DNA from: CBDHHC01 sp965263345
GTDB lineage: Bacteria; Pseudomonadota; Alphaproteobacteria; Rhizobiales; CBDHHC01
DNA length: 64,000 bases
Assembly: GCA_965263345.1 (NCBI GenBank)
Contig: CBDHHC010000006.1
Coordinates: 1-64,000 of the forward strand
Reading direction: 5' to 3'
The notes under the pieces are model-generated. The model had not been told where the DNA came from. It did not search any database and saw nothing but the letters and a program-made list of their open reading frames with translations. Shown here piece after piece: positions 51,981 through 60,724 of the stretch. How positions within the stretch are numbered: the stretch's first letter is position 1; each line of letters opens with the position of its first letter. A program made the translations under genes and the position numbers.

Positions 51981-52523
51981 ATGCCATTGTTGCTTTTAAT
52001 TTTTATCATTATTCCTATTATTGAGATAATGGTCTTCATAAAAATTGGCGAAATCATTGGGTTATGGGCAACTCTGGGTATTGTTATTGTCACAGCAATT
52101 GTTGGAACTAGCTTATTACGATGGCAAGGGCTTGGCGTCTTACAAAGAACCCAAACTGCGATGGCAAAAGGAGACCTCCCGGTTGATTCCGTCCTTGATG
52201 GTGTCTTTCTCTTAGTTGCTGGTGCCTTTCTGCTTACACCTGGCCTTATTACCGATAGTTTTGGTTTTTTGTTATTTATACCTCAATTCAGACGCTATAT
52301 AGCAAAATCAATTGTCAAATATTTAATTGCTAAGGGTAATATGAAAGTTTCGGTATTTTCCGAAGACTCATTTAATCAAAGTTATCATCAAAAATCTGAC
52401 CCTAACCCAATCATTGATGCCGAGTATCAAAATATATCTCCAGATAGTGGTGATAATGATCTTGATGATAAAATACAAACCAACCCTCCAAATCCGAGTT
52501 CACCATGGAAATATCGTGATTAA
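51981..52523 (+). CDS. fxsA: FxsA family membrane protein
   Basis: A 180-residue inner-membrane protein with four hydrophobic segments: LLLIFIIIPIIEIMVFIKIG (about 3-22), LWATLGIVIVTAIVGTSLLRW (about 28-48), then DGVFLLVAGAFLLTPGLITD with LTPG (about 73-92) and FLLFIPQF. The hydrophilic tail is acidic (PDSGDNDLDDK). FxsA was named for suppressing F exclusion of T7; in Alphaproteobacteria it adjoins tim44 and secB, as here. It precedes secB by 66 bases. Confidence 0.92.
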   Translation: MPLLLLIFIIIPIIEIMVFIKIGEIIGLWATLGIVIVTAIVGTSLLRWQGLGVLQRTQTAMAKGDLPVDSVLDGVFLLVAGAFLLTPGLITDSFGFLLFIPQFRRYIAKSIVKYLIAKGNMKVSVFSEDSFNQSYHQKSDPNPIIDAEYQNISPDSGDNDLDDKIQTNPPNPSSPWKYRD

Positions 52524-52589
52524 TTCTTGCAGGTTTTTATCAGTCATGTTAGGGCCAAATGGTGAAATCATTGAAAGGCTTGAATATTT

Positions 52590-53102
52590 ATGGCGGATTC
52601 CGGTAATGGTCATGATAAACTAGGTGATGAAAGTTTTATGGAAGAACAAGAAGAACAAAACGCACAGCTCAATCTCTTGGCACAGTATGTAAAAGACTTA
52701 TCTTTTGAGAGTCCAAATTCACCTGAAAGTTTGAAAGGTCCTGGTGCCAACCCTAATATTGAGATCGGTATAAACGTTTCTCCCAAAAAAGTTGGTGAAG
52801 ATACATTTGAAGTTGCCCTAGAATTCAATGCAGATGCAAAGAATGATACTGGTTATATTTACAAATTAGAGGTTGTATATGCTGGATTATTTGCCTTAAA
52901 AAGCATTCCTGAAAAACTATTACAACCTGTCCTTTTCGTTGATTGCCCAACTTTAGTGTTCCCATTCCTACGTCATATTGTCTACCAAATGTCGCAGGAA
53001 GGTGGATTTCCTCCCTTACAGCTTGATCCAATAGATTTTGGAGGGTTGTTTCGAGAGAAAATTAAAGAGGCACAAAATCAAGAAGAACCTGTTATAAATT
53101 AA
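52590..53102 (+). CDS. secB: protein-export chaperone SecB
   Basis: A 170-residue tetrameric chaperone that keeps preproteins unfolded for SecA. Core sequences LAQYVKDLSFESPNSPESL (about 29-47), the IEIGINVSPKKVGEDTFEVAL stretch (about 57-77) and FPFLRHIVYQMSQEGGFPPLQLDPIDFGGLF (split about 128-158) are diagnostic. The Glu/Asp-rich N-terminus (EESFMEEQEEQN) is usual. It converges with dnaQ, 21 bases apart. secB, fxsA and tim44 form the usual alphaproteobacterial set. Confidence 0.95.
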   Translation: MADSGNGHDKLGDESFMEEQEEQNAQLNLLAQYVKDLSFESPNSPESLKGPGANPNIEIGINVSPKKVGEDTFEVALEFNADAKNDTGYIYKLEVVYAGLFALKSIPEKLLQPVLFVDCPTLVFPFLRHIVYQMSQEGGFPPLQLDPIDFGGLFREKIKEAQNQEEPVIN

Positions 53103-53123
53103 TTCAATTATACACATTATATC

Positions 53124-53822
53124 TTAATCTGCGTTCAAATATTTCTTCCAAATTGGATCTGAAGATAGGGTTTCCACAAAACTGCGGTGATTTTCCAGTT
53201 CATCTGAAGATAGTCTTGATTTTAATGGAACAGGGCGAGGCGTGGCTTGTTTATAGCTGACCTTGCTTTTTGATGAAGTTTTTGGAGAACTTCCTAGTTC
53301 CAAGAACGTTTGTTTTCCTCCGATTAATTCAGAATATACCAGGGCTAAAATTTCAGAGTCGAGCAATGCTCCATGCTTCTCTCTTGCTGAATTATCAATT
53401 TTATAGCGCCTGCATAATGCATCCAAACTATTTTGAGCACCTGGATGTTTTCTTCTTGCCAGTGCAAGTGTATCTAAAACTCTTTCGTTTTTTATAAGTG
53501 GTTTATTTACTCTTGCCAGCTCTGCATTTAAGAAACCAACATCAAAAGGAGCATTGTGAATCACTAAGAGTGAGTCTTGAATAAATTCGATAAAAGATGT
53601 AGCAACATCCGCAAATAATGGTTTATCAGATAAAAACTCGGTAGATAATCCGTGAACTTCGAAGGCTGCTTGCGGCATATCCCGTTCAGGGTTGATATAA
53701 ACATGATATGTCTCACCTGTTGGAATGTGATTTAACAGCTCAACACATCCTATTTCAACTATTCGATCATCTGCTTTTGCATCAAATCCTGTTGTCTCTG
53801 TATCAAGCACAACTTCCCGCAT
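53124..53822 (-). CDS. dnaQ: DNA polymerase III epsilon subunit (3'-5' exonuclease)
   Basis: A 232-residue DnaQ/epsilon proofreading exonuclease. ExoI LDTETTGFD (about 6-14), ExoII VIHNAPFDVGFLNAEL (about 92-107) and ExoIII-epsilon HGALLDSEILALVY (about 153-166) with the DEDDh residues. The C-terminus (about 180-232) is the polymerase-binding tail with KSKVSYKQATPRPVPLKS. It follows coaE by 15 bases and ends the leftward ppsR-maf-aroE-coaE-dnaQ operon. Confidence 0.95.
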   Translation of the reverse strand: MREVVLDTETTGFDAKADDRIVEIGCVELLNHIPTGETYHVYINPERDMPQAAFEVHGLSTEFLSDKPLFADVATSFIEFIQDSLLVIHNAPFDVGFLNAELARVNKPLIKNERVLDTLALARRKHPGAQNSLDALCRRYKIDNSAREKHGALLDSEILALVYSELIGGKQTFLELGSSPKTSSKSKVSYKQATPRPVPLKSRLSSDELENHRSFVETLSSDPIWKKYLNAD

Positions 53823-53837
53823 GTTTTTATCAAACCT

Positions 53838-54476
53838 TTAATTTGCTATCGGTTGATCTCTAGAAACATCCCATAAATCAACTGCTGCTGGTGTTTTCCC
53901 TGTCAACGATTCGATTATTGTATCTATTTGCTTCCATGTTTCGGATATTTCAGTTGATGTATCCACAATATAATCTGCACGTGACTTTTTGATTCCTTCT
54001 GGCATTTGTCTTTCGATAATGGAATCCAATTTTTCTTTTGTCATTCCAGGGCGTTTTAAAACCCGTGCTCTTCTTATGTCATCTGGTGCGGAGACAACTA
54101 TTGTAAAGTCCACCAATTCATCCATACCTGTCTCGAATAATAACGGGACTTCTAAGACGACGATATTATGTCCTTTCTGGAGACTTGTTTCTATGAATTT
54201 GACTTCGACTTCGCGAACTAGTGGATGAATGATTGCTTCCAGCTTTTTAAAACCTTCGGGATCTTTCATGATGATTTTTGACAGGATTTTTCTATCCACA
54301 ACACCATCTCTCACAGAACCTGGAAATGTATTTTCTATTGTTACTGCCGCGTCACCTTTATATAAATCGTGGACAACTTCATCTGCATTTAAAACAGGAA
54401 TATTGTGTTCTATAAACCGTTTTGCAACGGTTGTCTTTCCCATACCAATTGAACCTGTTAAACCTAAGATGAACAT
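53838..54476 (-). CDS. coaE: dephospho-CoA kinase
   Basis: A 212-residue P-loop kinase for the last step of CoA synthesis. P-loop GLTGSIGMGKTT (about 5-16), NADEVVHDLYKG (Asp of the dephospho-CoA site), VLEVPLLFETGMDELVDF (about 107-124) and RQMPEGIKKSRADYIVDTS match the family. It starts two bases after aroE and is followed by dnaQ, so coupled. coaA lies about 8 kb away in the same window. Confidence 0.95.
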   Translation of the reverse strand: MFILGLTGSIGMGKTTVAKRFIEHNIPVLNADEVVHDLYKGDAAVTIENTFPGSVRDGVVDRKILSKIIMKDPEGFKKLEAIIHPLVREVEVKFIETSLQKGHNIVVLEVPLLFETGMDELVDFTIVVSAPDDIRRARVLKRPGMTKEKLDSIIERQMPEGIKKSRADYIVDTSTEISETWKQIDTIIESLTGKTPAAVDLWDVSRDQPIAN

Positions 54477-54478
54477 AA

Positions 54479-55318
54479 TTATTCTCCAAGATCACTTATA
54501 ATTAAGTCTCTCAATTCGCTCGTTACTTCTGGGCGTTTGTTAAACCATATTTCAAAGCCTGGAACCGCTTGATGAAGAAGCATTCCTAACCCATCAACTG
54601 TTTTAAACCCTCTTTCATTTGCTTGATTTAAGAGTTGTGTTTCAAGGGGTGAGTAGACGATATCAGCAACAATTGATTGTGAGTTCATTGGTGATAAATC
54701 AATCTCAAGTTCATGAGATCCAGTCATCCCTAAAGTTGTTGTATTAATTAGTAATGAGCAATCTATTAGTGCTTTTTTAGGATCACTGTAATCAAAAACC
54801 TTCACATTATTTCCAAAGATTTTTTCTAACTCTTCTGCTCGCTGTTTGGTACGATTCAATATGCGAAGTTCTGTTACACCTTGCTCTAATAAGCCAAAAA
54901 TAATTGCTTTTGCTGCACCGCCAGCACCTAAAATTGTGACAGGAGACTCTAAATGTTTCCAGTCTGGCGCAGATCTATTTAGATGAGTCATAAATCCAAA
55001 TGTATCAGTGTTTGATGCATAAATTTTTCCATCGCTAAACCATAGAGTATTTGCAGCATTTACTGCTCTTGCCGCTTCATCTGGTTCATCTGCAATTGAA
55101 AAGGCAACTTCTTTATGAGGCACAGTTACATTTGCACCAACATACTCATTGGTTAGAGACATATTTTTTACAAATTCAGAAAAGTCTTCTGGCTTTACTG
55201 CTTGTTTACTGTATTCACCCTCCAATTCATATTTATTTAGCCAATATGAAAAAATCGTTGGTGACCGAGAATGAGAAATCGGCCATCCAATTACACATGC
55301 TTTTTTTATATCACTCAT
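54479..55318 (-). CDS. aroE: shikimate dehydrogenase
   Basis: A 279-residue NADP-dependent shikimate dehydrogenase of aromatic amino-acid synthesis. N-terminal GWPISHSRSPTIF (shikimate Ser residues, about 11-23), NVTVPHKE with the catalytic Lys (about 63-70), GAGGAAKAIIF (NADP loop, about 132-142), NRTKQRAEEL for NADP choice, and C-terminal LGMLLHQAVPGFEIWF. Its start shares four bases with the maf stop (ATGA), and it is followed by coaE after two bases. Confidence 0.96.
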   Translation of the reverse strand: MSDIKKACVIGWPISHSRSPTIFSYWLNKYELEGEYSKQAVKPEDFSEFVKNMSLTNEYVGANVTVPHKEVAFSIADEPDEAARAVNAANTLWFSDGKIYASNTDTFGFMTHLNRSAPDWKHLESPVTILGAGGAAKAIIFGLLEQGVTELRILNRTKQRAEELEKIFGNNVKVFDYSDPKKALIDCSLLINTTTLGMTGSHELEIDLSPMNSQSIVADIVYSPLETQLLNQANERGFKTVDGLGMLLHQAVPGFEIWFNKRPEVTSELRDLIISDLGE

Positions 55319-55938
55319 TCTTCTATGATTCCTTCATTTCGTAAAAAATTTAATAAGGGCAATATTGGTAATCCTAATATGGTAAAATAATTACCATTAA
55401 TCTCTGAAAATAAATGCACACCTAAATCTTCAAGTCTATATGCACCCACAGATTTGCAAACATCATCGCCCATTGTATTAATATATTTTTCTATAAATTC
55501 GTTGGATAAATTCCGCACTTTCATATCTACTATTTCAGAATACACCCATAAAGTTTGTTCCGTACTGACTACGCATACAGCTGTATGAAGTTGGTGTGTT
55601 TTTCCTGAAAACTTTGATAAGTTTTCTAACGCTTCTTCTTTAGATTTTGGTTTTGAATAAACCTGATTATCTAGAGCTAAAATCTGATCAGCCCCTATCA
55701 CATAAGATGTTTTATCCTGGGAGCTTATATGCTTTGCTTTTTTTATCGCTAATAATTCAGCCAGATTTGAAATAGTACCTGTTGCGTTTTCTTTAAAGTA
55801 ATCTAAACGCACCTTATCTTCATCTATATCTGCAGGGTTCGTTGTAAATTCAATACCAGAGTTTTTTAATAGAGTTGCTCTAATTGAACTCCCTGATGCC
55901 AAAATCAGTTTTTTTTTCATATTAACAAATGTATTCAT
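55315..55938 (-). CDS. maf: Maf-like nucleotide pyrophosphatase
   Basis: A Maf/YceF-type house-cleaning pyrophosphatase acting on non-canonical or pyrimidine nucleotides. LILASGSSIRATLLKNSGIEF (start, divided by the SxSxxR motif), ADIDEDKVR, VIGADQILAL with the metal-binding Asp, and GKTHQLHTAV are diagnostic. The open frame begins at 55983, overlapping ppsR, but ATG 55938 has an AGGAA ribosome site seven bases before it and gives 207 residues; a later Met (55920) is also possible. It sits in the ppsR-maf-aroE-coaE-dnaQ operon. Confidence 0.92.
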   Translation of the reverse strand: MNTFVNMKKKLILASGSSIRATLLKNSGIEFTTNPADIDEDKVRLDYFKENATGTISNLAELLAIKKAKHISSQDKTSYVIGADQILALDNQVYSKPKSKEEALENLSKFSGKTHQLHTAVCVVSTEQTLWVYSEIVDMKVRNLSNEFIEKYINTMGDDVCKSVGAYRLEDLGVHLFSEINGNYFTILGLPILPLLNFLRNEGIIEE

Positions 55939-55969
55939 ATTACATTCCTGCTGATGTTTTTCTAAAGTA

Positions 55970-56812
55970 TTAGTTTTTGGCATATTTTGTTTTTTGGTAC
56001 ATTTGTATTATTGAAGCGGCTGTTTCTTCTATAGACCTTCTCGTTACATCTATAGATTTCCAATTATATTTGGCGCATAGACGTTTTGTGTATCTAATTT
56101 CTTCAGTAATTTGATCTACATCTACATAATTTTGCATATCTTTTATAGCATCCGATAGGCTGTCTAATCTATTTCGTCTGATCTGAGAAATCCGTTCGGG
56201 ACTCGCGGAAAGTGCAATTACAAAAGTTGCATTCGGGTTTTCTTCCAGTTGAGCTGGAAGTTTTATTGAAGGTATCAGAGGAACATTTGCTGTCTTATAC
56301 CCTCTGTTTGCCAGATAAATACTTGTTGGTGTTTTGGATGTTCTACTAATACCCAATATAATTATATCTGCTTCGCTCAGATCTAATGGTAAGTTTCCAT
56401 CATCGTGAAGTAATGAAAAGTTCATAGCATCAATGCGTTTAAAATATTCTTTATTGAGTTCATGCTGGCCACCAACTTTTGGTGTAGATGGCGCTCCTAA
56501 ATAGGACTCAAAAACGTCCATCACCGGCTGAAGAACTGGTACACATGGGATATTAAGTTCTCTGCAACTCAACTCCAATTTTGAGCTTAATTGCTTACTC
56601 ACGATCGTGTACAAAACGATCCCAGGTTGCATATCTATATTCTGCAAAACTCTATCTAATTGTCGCGGTGTACGTACCAACGGATGAATATGCTCAACAA
56701 CAGAAATTAACGAGTATTGGACTGATGCAGCCCTCGCAATAGCTGTTAATGTTTCACCGGTGGAATCCGAAATCAAATGCAAGTGGAAATATCGCGTATT
56801 ATCCATGCTCAT
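55970..56812 (-). CDS. ppsR: PEP synthase regulatory protein-type kinase/pyrophosphorylase (DUF299)
   Basis: A 280-residue protein of the DUF299 family: bifunctional serine/threonine kinase and pyrophosphorylase that controls PEP synthase or pyruvate phosphate dikinase. HLISDSTGETLTAIARAA (about 11-28), the P-loop-like ILGISRTSKTPTSIYLANRG (about 153-172) and NRLDSLSDAIKDMQNYVD are typical. In Caulobacter and Rickettsia this gene (known there as RP001) lies on one side of the origin and hemE on the other, as here. Its start codon is 56810-56812, with a second ATG two codons later; a DnaA box starts three bases beyond it. It is the first gene of the leftward ppsR-maf-aroE-coaE-dnaQ operon. Confidence 0.92.
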   Translation of the reverse strand: MSMDNTRYFHLHLISDSTGETLTAIARAASVQYSLISVVEHIHPLVRTPRQLDRVLQNIDMQPGIVLYTIVSKQLSSKLELSCRELNIPCVPVLQPVMDVFESYLGAPSTPKVGGQHELNKEYFKRIDAMNFSLLHDDGNLPLDLSEADIIILGISRTSKTPTSIYLANRGYKTANVPLIPSIKLPAQLEENPNATFVIALSASPERISQIRRNRLDSLSDAIKDMQNYVDVDQITEEIRYTKRLCAKYNWKSIDVTRRSIEETAASIIQMYQKTKYAKN

Positions 56813-57226
56813 ATTGTGTATAAACTACCTATAAATATGCTTGTTTTACCAAAGACCCCATTTTGTGTTTTTTTATTCAAGTTTGTCCACTGAGATATAC
56901 ACAATTTTGAAGTTGTGGAATAAGAAACGCTATTTTTTAAATTCAATTCAATTCCTATTTTTTCGAAATCTTATGCCATAATTATACACAAGTTATCTTA
57001 TTTTATAACTTCAATCAAATCATCTAATACATTGTTATAGATACAATAATATATCTATAGTTTAGTATGATTGTTTTATGTCTAGATATTGTGTGACGTT
57101 TTACACATCATGGTAAGCTGTGGAAAGACTGGCAATAAAATTGTTTATCCGTTATCCAGATATAAGTAAAAGAAGAAACAATTCTTAAAGAATTATATTA
57201 TTTAATTATTTAAATGAGGTTCAAAT
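56813..57226. other. oriC: probable chromosomal replication origin (oriC)
   Basis: A 414-base AT-rich, gene-free region between ppsR and hemE, which is the known position of Cori in Caulobacter and the origin in Rickettsia. Two perfect TTATACACA 9-mers: 56815-56823 (minus strand) and 56982-56990 (plus). Close variants with one change: ATATACACA 56895-56903, TTTTACACA 57099-57107 and TTATCCAGA 57152-57160; weaker ones include TTGTCCACT (56883) and a TGTGGAATA near 56914. AT-rich tracts at about 57000-57090 and 57180-57215 could be the unwinding element. No clear CtrA TTAA-N7-TTAA pair was found. Divergent transcription of ppsR and hemE also starts here. Confidence 0.82.
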
Positions 57227-58282
57227 TTGCCTGTACCTGCTAAATCAAAAACGAATAAGCCCTATTTTATAGAAACTCTTTTAGGGCAATCCAACAAAGT
57301 TCCACCAATTTGGTTAATGAGACAGGCTGGGCGTTATTTGCCTGAGTACAGGGAGACACGACAGGAAGCTGGATCATTTCTTGATCTTTGTTATAATCCA
57401 AAGTTAGCTTGTGAAGTTACGTTGCAACCTATCCGCCGGTATGAATTTGATGCTTCCATATTGTTTTCAGATATTCTTGTTGTTCCTGATGCTCTTGGCC
57501 AAAAAGTTGAGTTTGTTCAAGGAGAAGGGCCGAAATTAGAGCCTATTGAAAACGCAAAAGATTTAAAAAAACTTGATATAAAAAAAACAAAAAACAAGTT
57601 TGGTAGTGTTTGCGAAACGGTAGAGTTGTTAAGAAAATCGTTACCTAAAGAAACTGCTTTGATAGGATTTTGCGGGGCTCCCTGGACAGTGGCAACGTAT
57701 ATGATTGGTGGTAAGGGATCGCCAGATCAAGCAAAAACTAGGTTGTTTGCATATTCTGATCCAAATCTTTTTTCAAAATTGATAGAATTATTGGTATTTG
57801 CATCTGTTGATTATCTTTCTGGACAGATAAAAGCTGGTGCGCAGGTTTTACAGATTTTTGATAGTTGGGCTGGGAATTTACCTGAGGATGAGTTTCGAAA
57901 ATGGGTTATCCAACCGACTGAAGAAATTGTTAGACAAATGAAGGCAGCTTATCCAGATGTTCCAATTATTGGATTTCCCAGAGGAGCTGGCTATAGGTAC
58001 ACCGAATTTGTTACAATGACAAAGGTTGATGCGGTCAGTTGTGATACGACACTTTCTTTGAATTTTATTCGTGATCGTTTGCAAAATAAGGTTGCTGTGC
58101 AAGGAAATTTAGATCCGTTATTGCTGATTCAAGGCGGTGATAGGCTAAATCGACGTATCGACGAAATATTAGAAAAACTTACAGATGGACCTTTTGTGTT
58201 TAATTTAGGACACGGAATTCTTCCAGAAACACCACCTGAGAATGTTGAACAACTTGTAAAACGTATTCGTCAAACTTTTTGA
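57227..58282 (+). CDS. hemE: uroporphyrinogen decarboxylase
   Basis: A 351-residue haem-pathway enzyme that decarboxylates uroporphyrinogen III to coproporphyrinogen III. Substrate Arg loop WLMRQAGRYLPEYRETR (about 29-45), FSDILVVPDALGQ with the catalytic Asp (about 85-97), IGFCGAPWTVATYMIGGKGS (about 146-165) and the C-terminal FNLGHGILPETPPENVEQLV are diagnostic. The start codon is TTG 57227, preceded by a GAGG-containing ribosome site. It is followed by hemJ after 78 bases. It borders the probable origin. Confidence 0.96.
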   Translation: MPVPAKSKTNKPYFIETLLGQSNKVPPIWLMRQAGRYLPEYRETRQEAGSFLDLCYNPKLACEVTLQPIRRYEFDASILFSDILVVPDALGQKVEFVQGEGPKLEPIENAKDLKKLDIKKTKNKFGSVCETVELLRKSLPKETALIGFCGAPWTVATYMIGGKGSPDQAKTRLFAYSDPNLFSKLIELLVFASVDYLSGQIKAGAQVLQIFDSWAGNLPEDEFRKWVIQPTEEIVRQMKAAYPDVPIIGFPRGAGYRYTEFVTMTKVDAVSCDTTLSLNFIRDRLQNKVAVQGNLDPLLLIQGGDRLNRRIDEILEKLTDGPFVFNLGHGILPETPPENVEQLVKRIRQTF

Positions 58283-58360
58283 TGGTGACTCTGAATTACG
58301 AATCACGTTAAGGCTTTCGTGAGTTTATGAATTGTTAACTTTTGAAGGTTCTGGTTTTTC

Positions 58361-58783
58361 ATGGAATTATGGATCAAGTCTTTGCATGTTGTATCTATTA
58401 TTGCCTGGATGGCAGGATTATTATATTTGCCAAGGCTATACGTGTATCATGCCCAAGCAGAAATTGGTTCTGATAAATCTGAAACTTTTAAGGTTATGGA
58501 GCGTAAGCTTCTGAAAATTATTATGAATCCAGCTATGATAGCAGCTTGGATTTTTGGCGTATGGGTTGCGGTATTACAAAACCAATATTTGGATGGTTGG
58601 TTTCATGCAAAAATGATGTTTGTTGTATTGCTTTCTATTTTCCATATGTTTTTAGCAAAATGGCGTAAAGAATTTGAGGCAGATAATAATAATAGATCTG
58701 AAAAATTTTACAGATTTATAAATGAAGTTCCAACTTTGTTGATGATCTTTATAGTATTTTTGGTCATTATTAAGCCATTTTAA
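58361..58783 (+). CDS. hemJ: protoporphyrinogen IX oxidase HemJ
   Basis: A 140-residue inner-membrane protein of the HemJ (UPF0093/DUF2269-like) family that oxidises protoporphyrinogen IX. MELWIKSLHVVSIIAWMAGLLYLPRLYVYH carries the conserved His (about 9) in the first helix; further helices lie at about 53-68, 82-97 and 121-138. The WRKEFEADNNNRSEKFYRFINEVP segment with Lys/Arg is typical. It lies between hemE and rho, its standard alphaproteobacterial position. Confidence 0.93.
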   Translation: MELWIKSLHVVSIIAWMAGLLYLPRLYVYHAQAEIGSDKSETFKVMERKLLKIIMNPAMIAAWIFGVWVAVLQNQYLDGWFHAKMMFVVLLSIFHMFLAKWRKEFEADNNNRSEKFYRFINEVPTLLMIFIVFLVIIKPF

Positions 58784-58979
58784 TATTGTTAAATTAATTG
58801 CGTGGATGTTATAAAAGTACTTTGATTTATCTTTATTGTTTGATATAAGCACTAACGTCAAATTTCCCAGAGTTTTTCATTTCTGGGGTGATCCATAATA
58901 TGTAGGGTAATTTTTTTGTTAGATGTGTGTACATTTACTCATCTGATATTGTTTTTCCCTAATCTTACCTAATCTCGGC

Positions 58980-59000
58980 TATCCTGATTTTCTCAGGATA
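58980..59000 (+). promoter_or_regulatory. leader hairpin upstream of rho
   Basis: A perfect 8-base dyad, TATCCTGA (58980-58987) / TCAGGATA (58993-59000), with a 5-base loop, 15 bases before the rho ribosome site. No U-run follows. It could be part of rho autoregulation or an mRNA stabiliser. Confidence 0.4.
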
Positions 59001-59025
59001 ATTTACGCCAATCCGGAGTGTTCCT

Positions 59026-60294
59026 ATGCAGGAAATGAAGCTTCAAGAGCTAAAAATAAAATCCCCAACAGAATTGCTTGAGTTTGCAGAAGAGGTGGAA
59101 GTTGAGAATGCGAGTTCTTTGAGAAAACAAGAGCTCATGTTTGCTATTCTTAAACAACTTGCAGCAAGAGATGTTGATATTACTGGTGAAGGGGTTGTTG
59201 AAGTCTTACAGGATGGTTTTGGTTTTTTAAGATCACCAGATGCTAATTATCTTCCTGGTCCTGATGACATATATGTTAGTCCAAGCCAGATCAGACGTTT
59301 TGCTTTAAGAACTGGTGATACTATTGAAGGGCAAATTCGAAGCCCTAAAGAAGGTGAGCGTTATTTTGCTCTTTTAAAAGTCAATAAAATCAATTTTGAT
59401 GACCCTGAAAATACACGTCATAAAATTCACTTTGATAATTTAACGCCTCTTTATCCAGATCAATGGTTGAATATGGAAATTGGGGATCCAACCATAAAAG
59501 ATTTATCTGCACGTGTTATTGATATTGTTGCACCTCTGGGTAAAGGACAGCGTGGCTTGATTGTTGCGCCTCCTCGTACTGGTAAAACTGTCTTACTGCA
59601 AAATATTGCTCATTCTATTACTACCAATCATCCAGAATGTTATGTGATTGTCCTTTTGATTGACGAGCGTCCTGAAGAGGTGACGGACATGCAACGCTCG
59701 GTTAAAGGTGAAGTTATTTCTTCAACTTTTGACGAACCACCAAGTCGCCACGTACAAGTTTCAGAAATGGTTATTGAGAAAGCCAAGCGTCTTGTCGAGC
59801 ATAAGAGAGATGTCATTATTCTTCTTGATTCTATTACAAGGCTTGGTCGTGCTTATAATACTGTTGTTCCTTCATCAGGTAAGGTTTTGACTGGTGGTGT
59901 TGACTCAAATGCCTTACAGCGTCCAAAGCGTTTCTTTGGTGCTGCACGTAATATTGAAGAAGGTGGATCGCTTACTATTATTGCAACTGCATTGATTGAT
60001 ACAGGATCCCGAATGGATGAGGTTATTTTTGAGGAGTTTAAGGGAACTGGTAACTCTGAAATTATTCTTGATCGTAAAGTTGCTGATAAGCGTATTTTCC
60101 CTGCAATTGATATTGCTCGTTCTGGTACACGTAAGGAAGAGCTTCTTATTAGAGAGCAGTTGAAGAAGATTTACGTCTTACGTCGTATTCTTAATCCAAT
60201 GGGAACTATGGATGGCATTGAGTTCTTGATTGATAAGCTTAAGCAAACAAAGAATAATGATGACTTCTTTGACTCTATGAATACAGGCGGTTAG
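59026..60294 (+). CDS. rho: transcription termination factor Rho
   Basis: A 422-residue hexameric RNA helicase that ends transcription. N-terminal helix bundle (LQELKIKSPTELLEFAEEVE), the RNA-binding cold-shock domain with GFGFLRSPD (RNP1, about 63-71), Walker A APPRTGKTVL (about 180-190), Walker B VIILLDSITRL (about 262-272), and the Q/R loops around GGVDSNALQRPKRFFGAARN. The length is typical. A ribosome site CGGAG lies 8-12 bases before ATG 59026. A strong intrinsic terminator follows its stop. Confidence 0.98.
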   Translation: MQEMKLQELKIKSPTELLEFAEEVEVENASSLRKQELMFAILKQLAARDVDITGEGVVEVLQDGFGFLRSPDANYLPGPDDIYVSPSQIRRFALRTGDTIEGQIRSPKEGERYFALLKVNKINFDDPENTRHKIHFDNLTPLYPDQWLNMEIGDPTIKDLSARVIDIVAPLGKGQRGLIVAPPRTGKTVLLQNIAHSITTNHPECYVIVLLIDERPEEVTDMQRSVKGEVISSTFDEPPSRHVQVSEMVIEKAKRLVEHKRDVIILLDSITRLGRAYNTVVPSSGKVLTGGVDSNALQRPKRFFGAARNIEEGGSLTIIATALIDTGSRMDEVIFEEFKGTGNSEIILDRKVADKRIFPAIDIARSGTRKEELLIREQLKKIYVLRRILNPMGTMDGIEFLIDKLKQTKNNDDFFDSMNTGG

Positions 60295-60322
60295 GTTTTA
60301 AAATCACATTGATCGTTTTTTG

Positions 60323-60353
60323 AAAGCCTGGCTTTTTTAGCTGGGCTTTTTTT
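60323..60353 (+). terminator. rho-independent terminator after rho
   Basis: An 11-base stem, AAAGCCTGGCT (60323-60333) / AGCTGGGCTTT (60339-60349), with two wobble pairs and a 5-base T loop, followed by a T run to 60353. A strong intrinsic terminator 29 bases after the rho stop; it also touches the end of the convergent small gene. Confidence 0.88.
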
Positions 60354-60645
60354 ATTTAGGTTTGCAATCTGGAATAAATGCTGTTTTAGGTTTTAGGTGG
60401 TAGTTTTTGCAAGCATCTAGTTTGTTTTGTAATTTACATGAATTTAGTAGTTTGATGACTTGAAGATCAGAGCTTCCTCGAAATGGATTTACAGTGCAGT
60501 TACACAATTTTAAACAGTTCGTTTTCCATTTTTTCAAACAGCCTTTCATGCATCCTTCATGATAATTTTGAAGAAGATCTGCATTTGCTTGTAGTGAGAT
60601 TGATAGTAAAAAGATTGTAAAGAACGCTATAGTAATTTTATTCAT
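60352..60645 (-). CDS. secreted Cys-rich small protein with two CX3C motifs
   Basis: A 97-residue precursor with a clear signal peptide (MNKITIAFFTIFLLSISLQ, cut after NA-A, about residue 22). The mature 75 residues hold eight cysteines; the first four form two CX3C pairs, EGCMKGCLKKWKTNCLKLCNC, with C-x3-C, seven residues, C-x3-C, then C and three more (SCKLQ, DACKN, PDCKP). Four disulfides are likely in the periplasm. It converges with rho and shares its last bases with the rho terminator. I do not know the family. Confidence 0.72.
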   Translation of the reverse strand: MNKITIAFFTIFLLSISLQANADLLQNYHEGCMKGCLKKWKTNCLKLCNCTVNPFRGSSDLQVIKLLNSCKLQNKLDACKNYHLKPKTAFIPDCKPK

Positions 60646-60724
60646 TAGGTTATCTTTTTATTTTACATAATTTTATCCTGTTACTTTATTGATTTTTAAT
60701 AACAAAGCAAATTTTATTTTTTCT

